A stretch of 64,000 nt of DNA from Flavobacteriaceae bacterium. GTDB taxonomy: Bacteria; Bacteroidota; Bacteroidia; Flavobacteriales; Flavobacteriaceae. A model generated the notes under the pieces. It was not told the origin of the DNA and searched no databases. It was given only the letters and a program-made list of their open reading frames with translations. The DNA lies in assembly GCA_002746415.1 (NCBI GenBank), contig NVXD01000018.1:62001-126000 (forward strand), in the 5' to 3' direction. Within the stretch, counting starts at the first letter, position 1, and the number at the start of each line of letters is the position of its first letter. The position numbers and the translations under genes were made by a program. Shown here piece after piece: positions 25,793-36,279 of this stretch.

Positions 25793-28198
25793 TTCATTTT
25801 CATATCGACTTTGAAGCTTGCTCATTATTTTGTCTATCTTTTTATCCGTCAGGGTGCCGTTAACATCTTGTAATGTAAAGCTTACCGCATAAGATTTTTT
25901 CCCATTTGGTAATTTGTTTCCTGTATATACATCAAAAAGTGAGACATTTTTAAGAAAAGCCCGCTCTGTTTGTAAAGCAGTTTCATGTACTTTTTTAAAG
26001 GAGACTTCATTGTCTAATAGCAAAGCTAAATCTCTTTTTACAGCTGGATATTTAGGAATATCCTTATAGGTGATGCTATTGGATTTTACAGCTTCCAATA
26101 TATTATCCCAATTAAAATCGGCAAAAAGAACTTCCTGTTTAATATCAAATGCTTTCAATATCGATTTGTTGATTATCCCAAAAGAAACCAATTCCTTTTT
26201 GGAAGCTACAATAGAAATACCTTCGGAAAAAACAGCATTTGTACTATGAATTGTATTTTCGTTTTTAAGCCCAATTCGTTCCAGGATATTGGTAATTATA
26301 CCCTTCATATAATAGAAATCGGATTTTTTTTGTGTGACAGCCCAACTATCTTCAGTTCTATTACCAGTAATCAAAAGAGATAAATGCTTGTTTTCAACTC
26401 TTTCAGAATTGTATTGATGGTATGTTTTACCGAATTCAAAGATTTTTAAATTTCGTCTTTTTCTATTCACATTATGCGAAATGGCTTCTAAGCCGGAAAA
26501 GAGAATGGATTGTCTCATTGCTGACAGTTCACTACTCAGCGGGTTTAACATACTAATGGTATGTTCCTCTTTCAAGTCCTCAATAAGTTTTGTGTAATCT
26601 GGGTTTGTAAGACTATTTGCCAAAATTTCATGAAACCCTTTAGATGCAAGAACGTTGCCGACAATGTTTTGAATTTTGTAATCCTCAAATCTTGAAGTTG
26701 GAGCAATTGACGCATTTAATTTTTCTTTAAAATCAATTTTATTATACCCGTATACTCTTAAAATCTCTTCAATGACATCAACTTCTCTTTGTACATCTGT
26801 TCTATAAAATGGGATCATGATGCCCATGCCAGATTCAGTAATATTCTGAACCTTAATCTCTAATGAGGCTAAAATGGATTTAATAGTGTCTCTTGGAATT
26901 TCTTGCCCGATGAGTTTATTGATTTTATCAAACGTTAAGAATACTTGATAATCATCTTTCTTATTAGGGTAAATATCCACTACTTCTGAAGTAATATCAC
27001 CGCCTGCAATTTCTTTGATAAGAATGGCTGCTCTTTTTAAAGTATATTTTACATTATTGATATCGATACCACGTTCAAAACGAAAAGAAGCGTCTGTGTT
27101 TAAACCATGTCTTTTCGCTGTTTTTCTAACTGAAATCGGGTCAAAATATGCGCTTTCAAGGAAGATTGATGTTGTGTTTTCTGTGACCCCAGAATTTATT
27201 CCACCAAAAATTCCAGCAATACACATTGGTTTTTCTCCATCACAAATCATAAGGTCATCTTCATGTAATTTCCTTTCAATTCCATCCAATGTTGTAAATA
27301 TGGTCCCTGATGGAAGGGTTTTAACAACAATTTTATTTCCCTTTATTTTAGCAGCATCAAAGGCATGTAGTGGTTGTCCTAACTCATGTAATACATAATT
27401 GGTAGCATCTACAATGTTGTTGACGGGATTTATACCAATTGCGCTTAATCTATTTTTTAGCCAATCTGGAGAAGGCTCTACGATAAGATTGCTTATGGTT
27501 ACTCCACAGTATCTTGGTGCAAGTTTCGTTATTTCTACTTCAACATCAATTTTTAGGGTTCTGCTCTCTATGTTAAAATTACTGACGGAAGGTGTTATCA
27601 GTTCTTTATTAATATCTTGCTGTATCAGTCCAGCTTTTAAATCTCTTGCCACGCCAAAATGACTCATTGCATCAGATCGGTTTGGGGTAAGGCCAATTTC
27701 AAAAACTTGATCGTTTTCAATTTCAAATACTTCAGCACAAGGAGTTCCAACAGTGAGTGTGTTACTAAGGACCATAATTCCATCATGGTCTTCTCCTAAG
27801 CCCAGTTCATCTTGAGCGCAAATCATCCCATAGCTTTCTTCTCCTCGTATTTTTCCTTTCTTTATGGTCCAGGCTTCACCTTCTTTAGAATATAGGATTG
27901 TACCGATTGTGGCAACTGGCACTTTTTGACCTTCAGCAACGTTTGGAGCTCCACAAACAATTTGTAAGGGTTCCTCTTTGCCTATAGCAACTGTTGTAAG
28001 TTTTAATTTATCTGCATTGGGATGCTTAACACAACTAAGTACTTGTCCAACAACAATACCTTTTAATCCACCCTTGACAGATTCAAAAGGTTGAATTCCT
28101 TCTACTTCCAACCCTAAATCCGTTAAAAGCTCAGCTGTTTTATTGGGGTCCCAATCTATATTTATAAACTGTTTTAACCAGTTGTAAGAAATTTTCAT
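25772..28198 (-). CDS. pheT: Phenylalanyl-tRNA synthetase beta subunit
   Basis: 808 residues, full length. Order: N-terminal tRNA-binding OB fold (VVGQVLSCVKHPNADKLKL), B3/B4 editing domain, B5 domain, catalytic-like core (ELSAMRQSILFSGLEAISHN) and C-terminal anticodon-binding FDX-ACB domain (YPAVKRDLALLLDNEVSF). It charges tRNA-Phe together with PheS. pheS is not adjacent, as is common in Bacteroidota. It has a 102-bp gap to leuB upstream. Confidence 0.98.
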   Translation of the reverse strand: MKISYNWLKQFINIDWDPNKTAELLTDLGLEVEGIQPFESVKGGLKGIVVGQVLSCVKHPNADKLKLTTVAIGKEEPLQIVCGAPNVAEGQKVPVATIGTILYSKEGEAWTIKKGKIRGEESYGMICAQDELGLGEDHDGIMVLSNTLTVGTPCAEVFEIENDQVFEIGLTPNRSDAMSHFGVARDLKAGLIQQDINKELITPSVSNFNIESRTLKIDVEVEITKLAPRYCGVTISNLIVEPSPDWLKNRLSAIGINPVNNIVDATNYVLHELGQPLHAFDAAKIKGNKIVVKTLPSGTIFTTLDGIERKLHEDDLMICDGEKPMCIAGIFGGINSGVTENTTSIFLESAYFDPISVRKTAKRHGLNTDASFRFERGIDINNVKYTLKRAAILIKEIAGGDITSEVVDIYPNKKDDYQVFLTFDKINKLIGQEIPRDTIKSILASLEIKVQNITESGMGIMIPFYRTDVQREVDVIEEILRVYGYNKIDFKEKLNASIAPTSRFEDYKIQNIVGNVLASKGFHEILANSLTNPDYTKLIEDLKEEHTISMLNPLSSELSAMRQSILFSGLEAISHNVNRKRRNLKIFEFGKTYHQYNSERVENKHLSLLITGNRTEDSWAVTQKKSDFYYMKGIITNILERIGLKNENTIHSTNAVFSEGISIVASKKELVSFGIINKSILKAFDIKQEVLFADFNWDNILEAVKSNSITYKDIPKYPAVKRDLALLLDNEVSFKKVHETALQTERAFLKNVSLFDVYTGNKLPNGKKSYAVSFTLQDVNGTLTDKKIDKIMSKLQSRYENELGAELR

Positions 28199-28300
28199 TA
28201 GAAAGTTTTATAGCGACCAAAGATAAAACAATGTCTGTATACATTCAACATGTATACTATTCAATTATCAGTAATTATGTATTAAAAAAAACAATTGAAA

Positions 28301-29419
28301 TTAAATAATGGTAGACCTTCCTAGTCCAATATTTTCATCATTGATGTTCAGGTCATCATCCATATCCAAAATATGACTGGCAATAGAATCCCCCACATGG
28401 TTTGTTCCAAACATACTGTTCTTTTCCAAATCTGGGGTGACAATATTCTTTTTCATGGTTTTGTCAACTGCTAAAACTATAGCCATCACTTCCTCATGCA
28501 AGCTAAAGTGTTGCAACAGCATAGCGGCAGATAATATAGTGGCTATTGGGTTTGCAATATCTTTTCCTTTGGCTTGGGTGTAAGCCCCATGAATGGGTTC
28601 AAACATTGCATTTTCGTCTCCAATGGATGCCGAGGGCAAAAGCCCTATAGAGCCACCAATGGTACTTCCTTCAGCAGACAGAATATCTCCAAATAGATTT
28701 TCAGTCAATATGACATCAAATTGGGTAGGGGCAAGAATAAGTTGCATAGCAGCATTATCTAGGTACATGTATTCCAGCGCGACTTCTGGGTAACTTTCGG
28801 CAATTCTTGTAACCACTCTACGCCACAAACGTGAAGATTCTAGCACATTGGCTTTATCTACAAGGGTAACTTTCTTTTTTCTTCCTTTAGCAGCTTTAAA
28901 AGCTAAATGTGTAATCCTGCTTATTTCTTTTTCTGTGTATTCACAGACATTAGTGGCAATTGTGCCATCCTGGCTCAGTGTTTTCTTCCCATAATAAATA
29001 CCCCCCATAAGTTCTCTATAAATAACAAAATCTGTTCCCATAATAATTTTCTTTTTTATAGGGGATTTGTCTATAAGAGTGGGAAACATTTTTACAGGTC
29101 TTATGTTTGCAAAAAGGTCTAATTCCTTACGGAGTTTAAATAAGGCTTGTTCTGGTCGCACTTTGGCATCAGGGTCATGGTCATATTTTGGGTCTCCGAT
29201 TGCCCCAAACAAGATAGCATCAGAATCTCTACAAATGTTTAATGTGCTATCAGGAAGTGGAATTCCAAATTTTTCAATTGCCATAGCACCAACAGGAGCT
29301 TCTATATAGCTAAAATCATGATTAAATTTATCTTCAATGGCTTGTAGGCATTTTTTACCCTGAGCCAAGACTTCTGGCCCAATACCATCACCAGGTAAGA
29401 GAGCAATTTTTAATTTCAT
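28301..29419 (-). CDS. leuB: 3-isopropylmalate dehydrogenase
   Basis: 372 residues. NAD-dependent oxidative decarboxylation of 3-isopropylmalate, third step of leucine biosynthesis. Motifs: LLPGDGIGPEVLAQG at the N-terminus, RELMGGIYYGKK, the metal and substrate residues in VTLVDKANVLESSRLWR and the dinucleotide-binding EPIHGAYTQAKGKDIANP. It starts exactly one base after the leuA stop, so both are made from one mRNA. leuC and leuD are not in the window. Confidence 0.97.
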   Translation of the reverse strand: MKLKIALLPGDGIGPEVLAQGKKCLQAIEDKFNHDFSYIEAPVGAMAIEKFGIPLPDSTLNICRDSDAILFGAIGDPKYDHDPDAKVRPEQALFKLRKELDLFANIRPVKMFPTLIDKSPIKKKIIMGTDFVIYRELMGGIYYGKKTLSQDGTIATNVCEYTEKEISRITHLAFKAAKGRKKKVTLVDKANVLESSRLWRRVVTRIAESYPEVALEYMYLDNAAMQLILAPTQFDVILTENLFGDILSAEGSTIGGSIGLLPSASIGDENAMFEPIHGAYTQAKGKDIANPIATILSAAMLLQHFSLHEEVMAIVLAVDKTMKKNIVTPDLEKNSMFGTNHVGDSIASHILDMDDDLNINDENIGLGRSTII

Positions 29420-30592
29420 TTAAGCGATACTTTCAATTTCTATATTACTTGCTCCAATTATTTCATGGATATCTTTATCAAGGACTTCCTTCTTTTTGTC
29501 TGCAAACTTTAAAAATTCAATATAAACTATATCCAACTGAATTTTTGAAAGTTCGTATCCTACTTTTTTTGCCCTATAAGCTAACGCAGCCCTACCGCTT
29601 CTAGCAGTCAAAACAATGGACGATTCATTTACCCCAACATCTTCTGGGTCCATTATTTCATAGGTCTCTCTGTTTTTAATTACTCCGTCTTGGTGGATGC
29701 CAGAACTATGGGCAAAAGCATTTGAGCCAACAATGGCCTTATTAGGTTGCACAGGCATTCCCATTTTTTGTGATACCATTTGACTCGTATCATACAGCAA
29801 TTTTGAGTTGATGCCAGTATCCAAATTTAGCGTTGGATGCTGCCGTAAAATCATGACAACTTCTTCTAAAGCCGTATTTCCAGCGCGTTCTCCAATACCA
29901 TTGATGGTACATTCAATTTGTCTGGCACCATTAACCACACCAGCTATGGAATTTGCAGTTGCCAATCCAAGATCATTATGACAGTGACAAGAAAGAATTG
30001 CTTTATGAATGCCTTTTACATTCTCCATTAAATATTTCATTTTGGCACCATATTCTTCCGGCAGACAATAACCCGTGGTATCTGGAATGTTTAAAACAGT
30101 GGCCCCAGCTTTGACAACAGCTTCGCAAACTCTTGCTAAAAACTCATTATCCGTCCTTCCAGCATCTTCAGCATAAAACTCAACATCTTCCACAAACGTT
30201 TTTGCATATTTTACAGCCTCAACAGCCCTTTCTATAATAGCATCCTTGTTAGAATTAAATTTGAATTTTATATGGGAGTCAGAGGTGCCAATCCCAGTAT
30301 GTATTCTAGGACGTTTTGCATGTTTTAATGCTTCCGCCGCTACTTCAATATCTTTTTTTACAGCTCTAGTAAGACCACAAACGGTTGCATTTTTTACTAG
30401 TTTGGCAATTTCATTTACAGACTTAAAATCGCCAGGACTGGAAACGGGAAAACCCGCTTCAATAATATCCACTCCCAAATTATCCAATCTTTCTGCAATG
30501 ACCAATTTTTGTGTTGTATCTAATCTACAGCCAGGGACCTGTTCTCCGTCTCTTAGTGTAGTATCAAAAATTTGTACCTTATCTTTACCCAT
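29420..30592 (-). CDS. leuA: 2-isopropylmalate synthase, short form
   Basis: 390 residues. HMGL/LeuA catalytic barrel with [15 protein letters not shown] at the start, metal ligands in [14 protein letters not shown] and NGIGERAGN, and the subdomain motif GIHQDGV. It condenses acetyl-CoA with 2-oxoisovalerate. The roughly 120-residue C-terminal regulatory domain (LeuA_dimer) of standard LeuA is absent, so leucine feedback through that domain is not possible. A homocitrate or citramalate synthase of the same family is an alternative, but the contiguous leuB supports LeuA. Confidence 0.9.
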   Translation of the reverse strand: MGKDKVQIFDTTLRDGEQVPGCRLDTTQKLVIAERLDNLGVDIIEAGFPVSSPGDFKSVNEIAKLVKNATVCGLTRAVKKDIEVAAEALKHAKRPRIHTGIGTSDSHIKFKFNSNKDAIIERAVEAVKYAKTFVEDVEFYAEDAGRTDNEFLARVCEAVVKAGATVLNIPDTTGYCLPEEYGAKMKYLMENVKGIHKAILSCHCHNDLGLATANSIAGVVNGARQIECTINGIGERAGNTALEEVVMILRQHPTLNLDTGINSKLLYDTSQMVSQKMGMPVQPNKAIVGSNAFAHSSGIHQDGVIKNRETYEIMDPEDVGVNESSIVLTARSGRAALAYRAKKVGYELSKIQLDIVYIEFLKFADKKKEVLDKDIHEIIGASNIEIESIA

Positions 30593-30763
30593 ATTATTTG
30601 CATAATTTTAAGCTCTTAAATTTACGTAATTTTGAGCAACCTATACGAAGTTATGGTTAGCTAGTGCAATTAGATGCATGCACTGAAATCATTTACAACG
30701 CCAAATTAGATTTTGTATTATTTAAGTTACTGATATACAATTAATTAAATTATATTTTTTACG

Positions 30764-32308
30764 ATGACAAATGCCCATAAAGACACTTTGTTCGTTTTGA
30801 TTAAATCGCTTTCCAAATCTGAAAAAAGGCAGTTTAAATTATATGTGGGTCGTTTGGGTGTAAATACTGATGCTAAGTTTCTGGCTTTGTTCAATTTGTT
30901 GGATAAAATGAAGCGTTATGATGAAAAAATAATTTTAGATAGTGGCGTGGTAAAGAAAACCCAACTCTCTAATCTTAAAGCGCATCTCTACAAGCAAATT
31001 TTAGTTAGTCTAAGGTTAAATCCGGTAAACCAAAATATAAGGGTACAAATACGAGAGCAGTTAGATTTTGCGACTATTTTGTATCAAAAAGGACTATATA
31101 AGCAAAGCCTTAAAATTTTAGATAAAACGAAGACTACCGCCATAGAGAATGAAGAAAAAAACATTGCCTATGAAATTGTTGAATTAGAAAAAGTAATTGA
31201 AACACAGTATATTACAAGGAGTATCCCAGATAGAGCAGATGAACTGGCCATACAGGCCAAAGAACTATCCGCACAAAATGTAATGACCAGCAAACTCTCT
31301 AACCTATCCTTACAATTATATGGTATTATGTTGAAAGTTGGGTATGCTAGGAGCGATGAGGATTATCAAGATATAAAAGAATATTTTGATAAACATTTGC
31401 CTAAATACCAGATTGAAGATTTGGGTTTTAGAGAAAAATTATGGTTGTACAAAGCACATTTATGGTATAGTTTTTTGACTCAGGATTTTTTATCCTGTTA
31501 TAAATATTCCAGTAAATGGGTAGACCTTTTTTATGAGCATAAGAAAATGATTTACCTCAACCCCGTTTTCTTTTTGAAAGGGAATCATTATTTATTAGAA
31601 TCCTTGTTTTTTGTCCGCTATAGTTCGCAGTTTAAAGAGACTTTAGAAAGATTGGAAACTATTGTTAAGACTAAGGAGTTTCCACAGAATGATAATATAA
31701 ATTCCTTGGCATTTCTATACATTAATTCAAATAAATTAAACCAGCATTTTTTGGAAGGCACTTTTGAGAAAGGGTTGTATTTGGTGAATATTATAGAATA
31801 TGGAATTAAAAAGCATAGTGATAGAATAGATGAACACCATATCATGGTATTCTATTATAAAATAGCTTGTCTTTATTTTGGTATTGGCGATAACAAAAAT
31901 TGTATTCAGTATCTCAAAAAAATAATTAATAATAAGAATTTAAAAATGCGGGAAGACCTTATGTGTTTTGCTCGTGTATTGAGTTTGGTGGCGCATTATG
32001 AAGCTGGAATGGATTATCATTTGGAAGTGCAATTAAAAAGCACCTATAAGTTTCTATTGAAAATGAATGATCTACATGCAGTTCAAAAGGAGATGATCAA
32101 ATTTCTGAGAAAATTAGGGGATATATATCCGCATGAACTTAATAATGAATTTCAGAAATTGTATAATCAGCTTAAAAAATATGAGAACCATCCTTATGAG
32201 AAAAGAGCTTTCTTGTACCTAGATATACTTTCATGGTTGGAAAGTCATTTGGAGAACAAACCCGTTTCGCAGGTCATAAGAGAGAAAGCCAAAGAGTTGG
32301 TTAGATAA
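30764..32308 (+). CDS. Conserved helical protein of unknown function
   Basis: 514 residues, cytoplasmic by appearance (no signal peptide). Nearly all helical with Lys/Glu-rich pairs, reminiscent of TPR/SHNi-type solenoids (LYQKGLYKQSLKILDKTKTT, ACLYFGIGDNKNCIQYLKKI). The conserved-looking opening is LFVLIKSLSKSEKRQFKLYV. I recognise no named family. It is divergent from leuA and separate from the downstream dehydrogenase genes by 199 bp without a recognisable site. Confidence 0.75.
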   Translation: MTNAHKDTLFVLIKSLSKSEKRQFKLYVGRLGVNTDAKFLALFNLLDKMKRYDEKIILDSGVVKKTQLSNLKAHLYKQILVSLRLNPVNQNIRVQIREQLDFATILYQKGLYKQSLKILDKTKTTAIENEEKNIAYEIVELEKVIETQYITRSIPDRADELAIQAKELSAQNVMTSKLSNLSLQLYGIMLKVGYARSDEDYQDIKEYFDKHLPKYQIEDLGFREKLWLYKAHLWYSFLTQDFLSCYKYSSKWVDLFYEHKKMIYLNPVFFLKGNHYLLESLFFVRYSSQFKETLERLETIVKTKEFPQNDNINSLAFLYINSNKLNQHFLEGTFEKGLYLVNIIEYGIKKHSDRIDEHHIMVFYYKIACLYFGIGDNKNCIQYLKKIINNKNLKMREDLMCFARVLSLVAHYEAGMDYHLEVQLKSTYKFLLKMNDLHAVQKEMIKFLRKLGDIYPHELNNEFQKLYNQLKKYENHPYEKRAFLYLDILSWLESHLENKPVSQVIREKAKELVR

Positions 32309-32507
32309 TAACTGGTACTTTTTTAGCAATACTGCGCATATATTTTCAAATAATTTTTAAAATTGTTAAAAAAACATTAAAACTCACCTAAAACCTCACA
32401 ATAATCTATGCTATGGAGGTCATTTATGTTAATTTAATGCTTGTTTTACGTGAAGAATGCCATATGTGCATTTAACATGATAGCATAACTAACTAAAATT
32501 AACCAAA

Positions 32508-33032
32508 ATGAATAGACGTAGTTCGCTCAAGAAGCTTATGATGGCTTCTGCCGGGCTCGTGGCTTTACCAGCCTGGGCTCAAGGATGGGAACCAGAAAAC
32601 GTAGGAGCTTCTTCCTTGTTTCCATTTGAAGAAAAAGAAATACTAGCAGCTGTGGCAGATACAATAATTCCTTCAGGAGATTCTATTGGGGCTTTATCTG
32701 TGGGAGTAGAAAAATTTTTGATGCGTTTGTTTGTCGATTGTTATGAACAGAAGGTTCAGGACAATATTAAGGAACAATTAAATGCGTTAGAAAAATCTGC
32801 AAATGAACTACACGGTCAATCTTTTATCCATTGCAGTCAAACCTTGCGAGAATCATTGCTCTTGGCATTGTTGGAGGTTGATGATTCTCCCGAATCAGAC
32901 TTTTTCAATTTGATGAAAGGAGAAACCATTCGCGGATTTCGTACTTCAAGAAAAGTGATGATGAATCATCTAGATTATGTTATGGCACCTGGTTATTATG
33001 ATGGTTGTGTTGATGTTGAATTAAATATTTAA
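32508..33032 (+). CDS. Gluconate 2-dehydrogenase subunit 3-family protein (Tat signal)
   Basis: 174 residues. It begins with a twin-arginine signal (MNRRSSLKKLMMASAGLVAL, then PAWAQ), so it is exported folded. The mature part has FPFEEKEILAAVADTIIPSG, the hallmark of the small subunit of membrane-linked sugar dehydrogenases. It lies 5 bp upstream of the GMC gene, whose product has no export signal and is presumably carried out with this subunit. It probably supports periplasmic oxidation of a sugar or glycoside. Confidence 0.88.
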   Translation: MNRRSSLKKLMMASAGLVALPAWAQGWEPENVGASSLFPFEEKEILAAVADTIIPSGDSIGALSVGVEKFLMRLFVDCYEQKVQDNIKEQLNALEKSANELHGQSFIHCSQTLRESLLLALLEVDDSPESDFFNLMKGETIRGFRTSRKVMMNHLDYVMAPGYYDGCVDVELNI

Positions 33033-33037
33033 AAAAA

Positions 33038-34753
33038 ATGGCAAATTTTAATATAGATTCAGAGAAGAAAAGAACATATGATGCAATAGTTATTGGTTCA
33101 GGAGCCAGTGGTGGTTGGGCGGCAAAAGAATTATGCGAAAAAGGATTAAAAGTATTGGTGCTCGAAAGAGGACGGGAAGTAAAACATGGAAGGGATTATC
33201 CCACCGCCTCCAAAGCACCGTGGCAATTTGATTACAGGGGTACAGTACCCTTAGATAAAAGAACGGATTATAGAAATGCTCGTTTTTTAAGGGAGTCAAG
33301 GCTGCCTTTTATGCTTAAGGATGATGAGCAACCATTTATCCAAGAAAAACCATTTGAGTGGCATAGGGGCTATCACCAAGGAGGAAAATCGTTATTGTGG
33401 GCTAGGCAAACGCAGCGATGGTCTGACTATGATTTTCAGGGACCAGAAAGAGATGGTTTTGCTGTAGACTGGCCAATCCGGTATAAGGATTTGGAACCTT
33501 GGTACACCTATGTAGAAAAGTTTATAGGAATTGCAGGAGCTAATGATGGATTGGTAGAATTACCAGATAGTTACACCCAGCCTGGATTTGGAATGAGCTG
33601 TGTTGAAAGTTATTTTAAAGAAAGTTTAAAAAAAAACTATGAAGGTAGACACGTTATTCAAGCACGTTGTGCGCATTTAACTGACCCTCAGGAAATACAT
33701 AAGCAACAAGGTCGCTCAAAGTGTATGCACCAACGTCAATGCAATAGAGGGTGTTTGTATGGTGGTTATTACAGTAGTAACTCATCAACCATGCCCTGGG
33801 CAGAAAAAACAGGGAACCTAACATTGCGCCCACATTCGGTTGTACACTCTATCATTCACAACAATAAGAAAAGAAGAAAAAGTAGGGCAGAAGGGGTGCG
33901 TGTAATAGATGCACATACCAATGAAATGATAGAATTCTATGCAAAAATCATTTTTGTCAATGCTTCGACCATAAATTCCAATGCCATATTATTAAATTCA
34001 AAATCAGAGCGGTTCCCAGAGGGTTTAGGTAATTCAAATGGTTTACTAGGGAAGTATATGTCATGGCACAACTATCGAGGTAAGGCCAGTGCCGAAGTAG
34101 AAGGTTTTGCAGATAAGAAAACAGCAGGCCGTAGCGCTAGTCACGCTTATATGCCAAGATTTAGAAATGTCTTTTCCCAAGAAACAAATTTCTTAAGAGG
34201 CTATGCTGCGGGCATAAGTGCTAGCAGGAGGACCAATACTGACACAAATATGATTGGAAATCAATTGCGAGAAAATATCCTTGCCCCAAAATTGGATGAC
34301 AACTGGATAATAGGAAGTTGGATGATGGGGGAAGTGATACCAACTGAAGCAAATCATGTTCGTTTGCACAATGATTTGAAGGATAAATATGGAATTCCAC
34401 AAATAATCATGTCATGTGACTGGACAGAAAATGATGAAAAAATGGTGGATGATTATATGGAACAAACCATTGAAATGTTTGAAAAGGCTGGCTTTAAAAA
34501 CATTGAAGCTAGAGACACCAAAAGACCTCCAGGCTCTGATATTCACGAAATGGGAGGGGTGCGTATGGGACATGACAAAGAAACATCTCTATTAAATAAA
34601 CACAATCAACTTCATGATTGCAAAAATGTTTTTGTGACCGATGGCGCTTGTATGACGAGTACTAGTACGCAAAATCCAACACTGACTTTTATGGCCATAA
34701 CAGCAAGAGCTGCCAACCATGCCGTTAGCGAACTAAAGAAAAGAAATTTATGA
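33038..34753 (+). CDS. GMC-family oxidoreductase (catalytic partner of the subunit-3 protein)
   Basis: 571 residues, FAD-dependent. Dinucleotide motif AIVIGSGASGGWAAKELCEKG at the N-terminus (written here in part), KGLKVLVLERG, and at the C-terminus the catalytic His in SDIHEMGGVRMG and Asn in TSTSTQNPTLTFMA. A cysteine cluster, CMHQRQCNRGC, in the middle may bind an iron-sulfur centre, as seen in glucoside 3-dehydrogenases of this type. Substrate candidates are glucose, gluconate or disaccharides oxidised at C3; the DUF1080-type protein at 39.4 kb favours the last. Forms an operon with the upstream gene. Confidence 0.88.
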   Translation: MANFNIDSEKKRTYDAIVIGSGASGGWAAKELCEKGLKVLVLERGREVKHGRDYPTASKAPWQFDYRGTVPLDKRTDYRNARFLRESRLPFMLKDDEQPFIQEKPFEWHRGYHQGGKSLLWARQTQRWSDYDFQGPERDGFAVDWPIRYKDLEPWYTYVEKFIGIAGANDGLVELPDSYTQPGFGMSCVESYFKESLKKNYEGRHVIQARCAHLTDPQEIHKQQGRSKCMHQRQCNRGCLYGGYYSSNSSTMPWAEKTGNLTLRPHSVVHSIIHNNKKRRKSRAEGVRVIDAHTNEMIEFYAKIIFVNASTINSNAILLNSKSERFPEGLGNSNGLLGKYMSWHNYRGKASAEVEGFADKKTAGRSASHAYMPRFRNVFSQETNFLRGYAAGISASRRTNTDTNMIGNQLRENILAPKLDDNWIIGSWMMGEVIPTEANHVRLHNDLKDKYGIPQIIMSCDWTENDEKMVDDYMEQTIEMFEKAGFKNIEARDTKRPPGSDIHEMGGVRMGHDKETSLLNKHNQLHDCKNVFVTDGACMTSTSTQNPTLTFMAITARAANHAVSELKKRNL

Positions 34754-34896
34754 TAAATTTGAAAGCTCTAAAAATGTAGAAAAGATACCAGAAAGTATTC
34801 CTTATTTAAGATGCATAAATGAACAAATAATAACATAGTGTTTCTTCTTGACCATGGTGCCATGGAAGAGCCTTCTTCTTTGTGCACCATATTATT

Positions 34897-36240
34897 TTAA
34901 AACAATTTTATCAATCCGTAAATTCCAACACCAATGATGCTAATAGTACTGATCCATAATGCTATATCATAAAGGTTAGAAGGTCTAAAAGCTATACTGG
35001 TACGGCGATATCTAAAATATAATACAGCGATTACTACCAAAAGAAGGATTAAGGAGCCAACAATACCACCAATCATGACCATTATTACAGGTAGTTTAAT
35101 GAAAACAAATAAAGTTGCCCAAATTAGGGGGAACGTAAAAGCTAAAATTTTAATGGTTTTTTGTCTTATTTTTTGATCAAAGAAATCTAGTAATCCCATT
35201 TGCCCAAAAATATCAGCAAATTGTCTTGTCCATGCTGCCAAAGCCGCAAATAGTGTTGAAAATAAAACAATGAAAGAGCCTACTAAAAAGAAAATCTTGG
35301 CTTTAGGTCCCAAGGCATCAGTATAGATGGTAGAAATCGTTTCTATCATTCCAAACCCTTCTGGGATAGTACCCTGAGAATGTAGCATAGCAGCTCCTAA
35401 CAGGTAAAAAGCAGCAGTGACACAAGTGTATATAACCAAGGCAATGACTGCATCCAAATGCATTACTTTCACCCAGCCTTTTACTCGGCTTTCCCAAGCT
35501 ACTGAGTTATCTTTTGGACCAACATATGCTGCATATCCTTTTTCTAAACACCAATAATTATAATGGATAATTTCATCACCCCCAACACCAGTGATACCAA
35601 AAGCTCCAAAAGCAAAAGCAAGGGAAGCTTTGGGCAATTGAAACTGTAGCCCACTTAAAATGTCCCCCCATTCTAGGGCATGGGGTGTGAATTTTAAAAA
35701 GTATAAGGCTGTAAAAGTAAATATGGTAAAGAATCCAATCATAAAAATAGAAACTCGTTCAATAAATTTATAGTAGCCCCTATATACCAAAAAGCCAACA
35801 AAAACAGCGACAATAAAGGCCCATAAGGGAATGCTGATTATTGGTAACGCAAGGTTTAGAATAATGGCTACCCCACCAATGATTCCCCCTAATTGTAAGA
35901 GTTTTAAAAGCATCATTATTGTCACAGACCATACGGCCCAGTTTCCTCTTTTACCATTGGGTCCAGGTAGAGAGTTAAACGCTTGCATAGCTGTTTCTCC
36001 AGTCATTATGGTGTGTTTTCCAAAAGCTACTTGCGCCATTACTTTAATGAGGCACCCTAGAAGAATCAACCAAAAAGTAGTAAAACCTGCCTTTGCACCT
36101 AAGGTAGTTGTTGCAATTAGTTCTCCAGAACCCACAATGGCCGCTGAAAGTATAAGACTAGGGCCTAAATGTTTTAATCTATCCCTAAATTTTATTGGTG
36201 GATTTAAAATGGTTTCTTTTGAGGGTAAGTATGGATCCAT
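34897..36240 (-). CDS. Divergent Nramp-family membrane transporter
   Basis: 447 residues with about 11 transmembrane helices, matching Nramp over the whole length (HLGPSLILSAAIVGSGELIA, GETAMQAFNSLPGPNG). The family's metal-binding motifs are not conserved: the TM1 DPGN position reads GSGE, and the TM6 MPHN region reads VGGDEIIHYNYW. The substrate is therefore uncertain and may not be Mn or Fe. A small inverted repeat (GGGTT-N6-AACCC at 36245-36260) lies just before the start codon and could be an operator. It converges with the GMC operon. Confidence 0.82.
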   Translation of the reverse strand: MDPYLPSKETILNPPIKFRDRLKHLGPSLILSAAIVGSGELIATTTLGAKAGFTTFWLILLGCLIKVMAQVAFGKHTIMTGETAMQAFNSLPGPNGKRGNWAVWSVTIMMLLKLLQLGGIIGGVAIILNLALPIISIPLWAFIVAVFVGFLVYRGYYKFIERVSIFMIGFFTIFTFTALYFLKFTPHALEWGDILSGLQFQLPKASLAFAFGAFGITGVGGDEIIHYNYWCLEKGYAAYVGPKDNSVAWESRVKGWVKVMHLDAVIALVIYTCVTAAFYLLGAAMLHSQGTIPEGFGMIETISTIYTDALGPKAKIFFLVGSFIVLFSTLFAALAAWTRQFADIFGQMGLLDFFDQKIRQKTIKILAFTFPLIWATLFVFIKLPVIMVMIGGIVGSLILLLVVIAVLYFRYRRTSIAFRPSNLYDIALWISTISIIGVGIYGLIKLF

Positions 36241-36279
36241 TAACGGGTTTTGTTTAACCCTTTAAATGTAACAAAAAAG

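Noticed and set aside
34840-34890. CCATGG repeats and small inverted repeats between the GMC and Nramp genes
   Set aside because: Stems are short and interrupted with no U-run; no convincing terminator or site.
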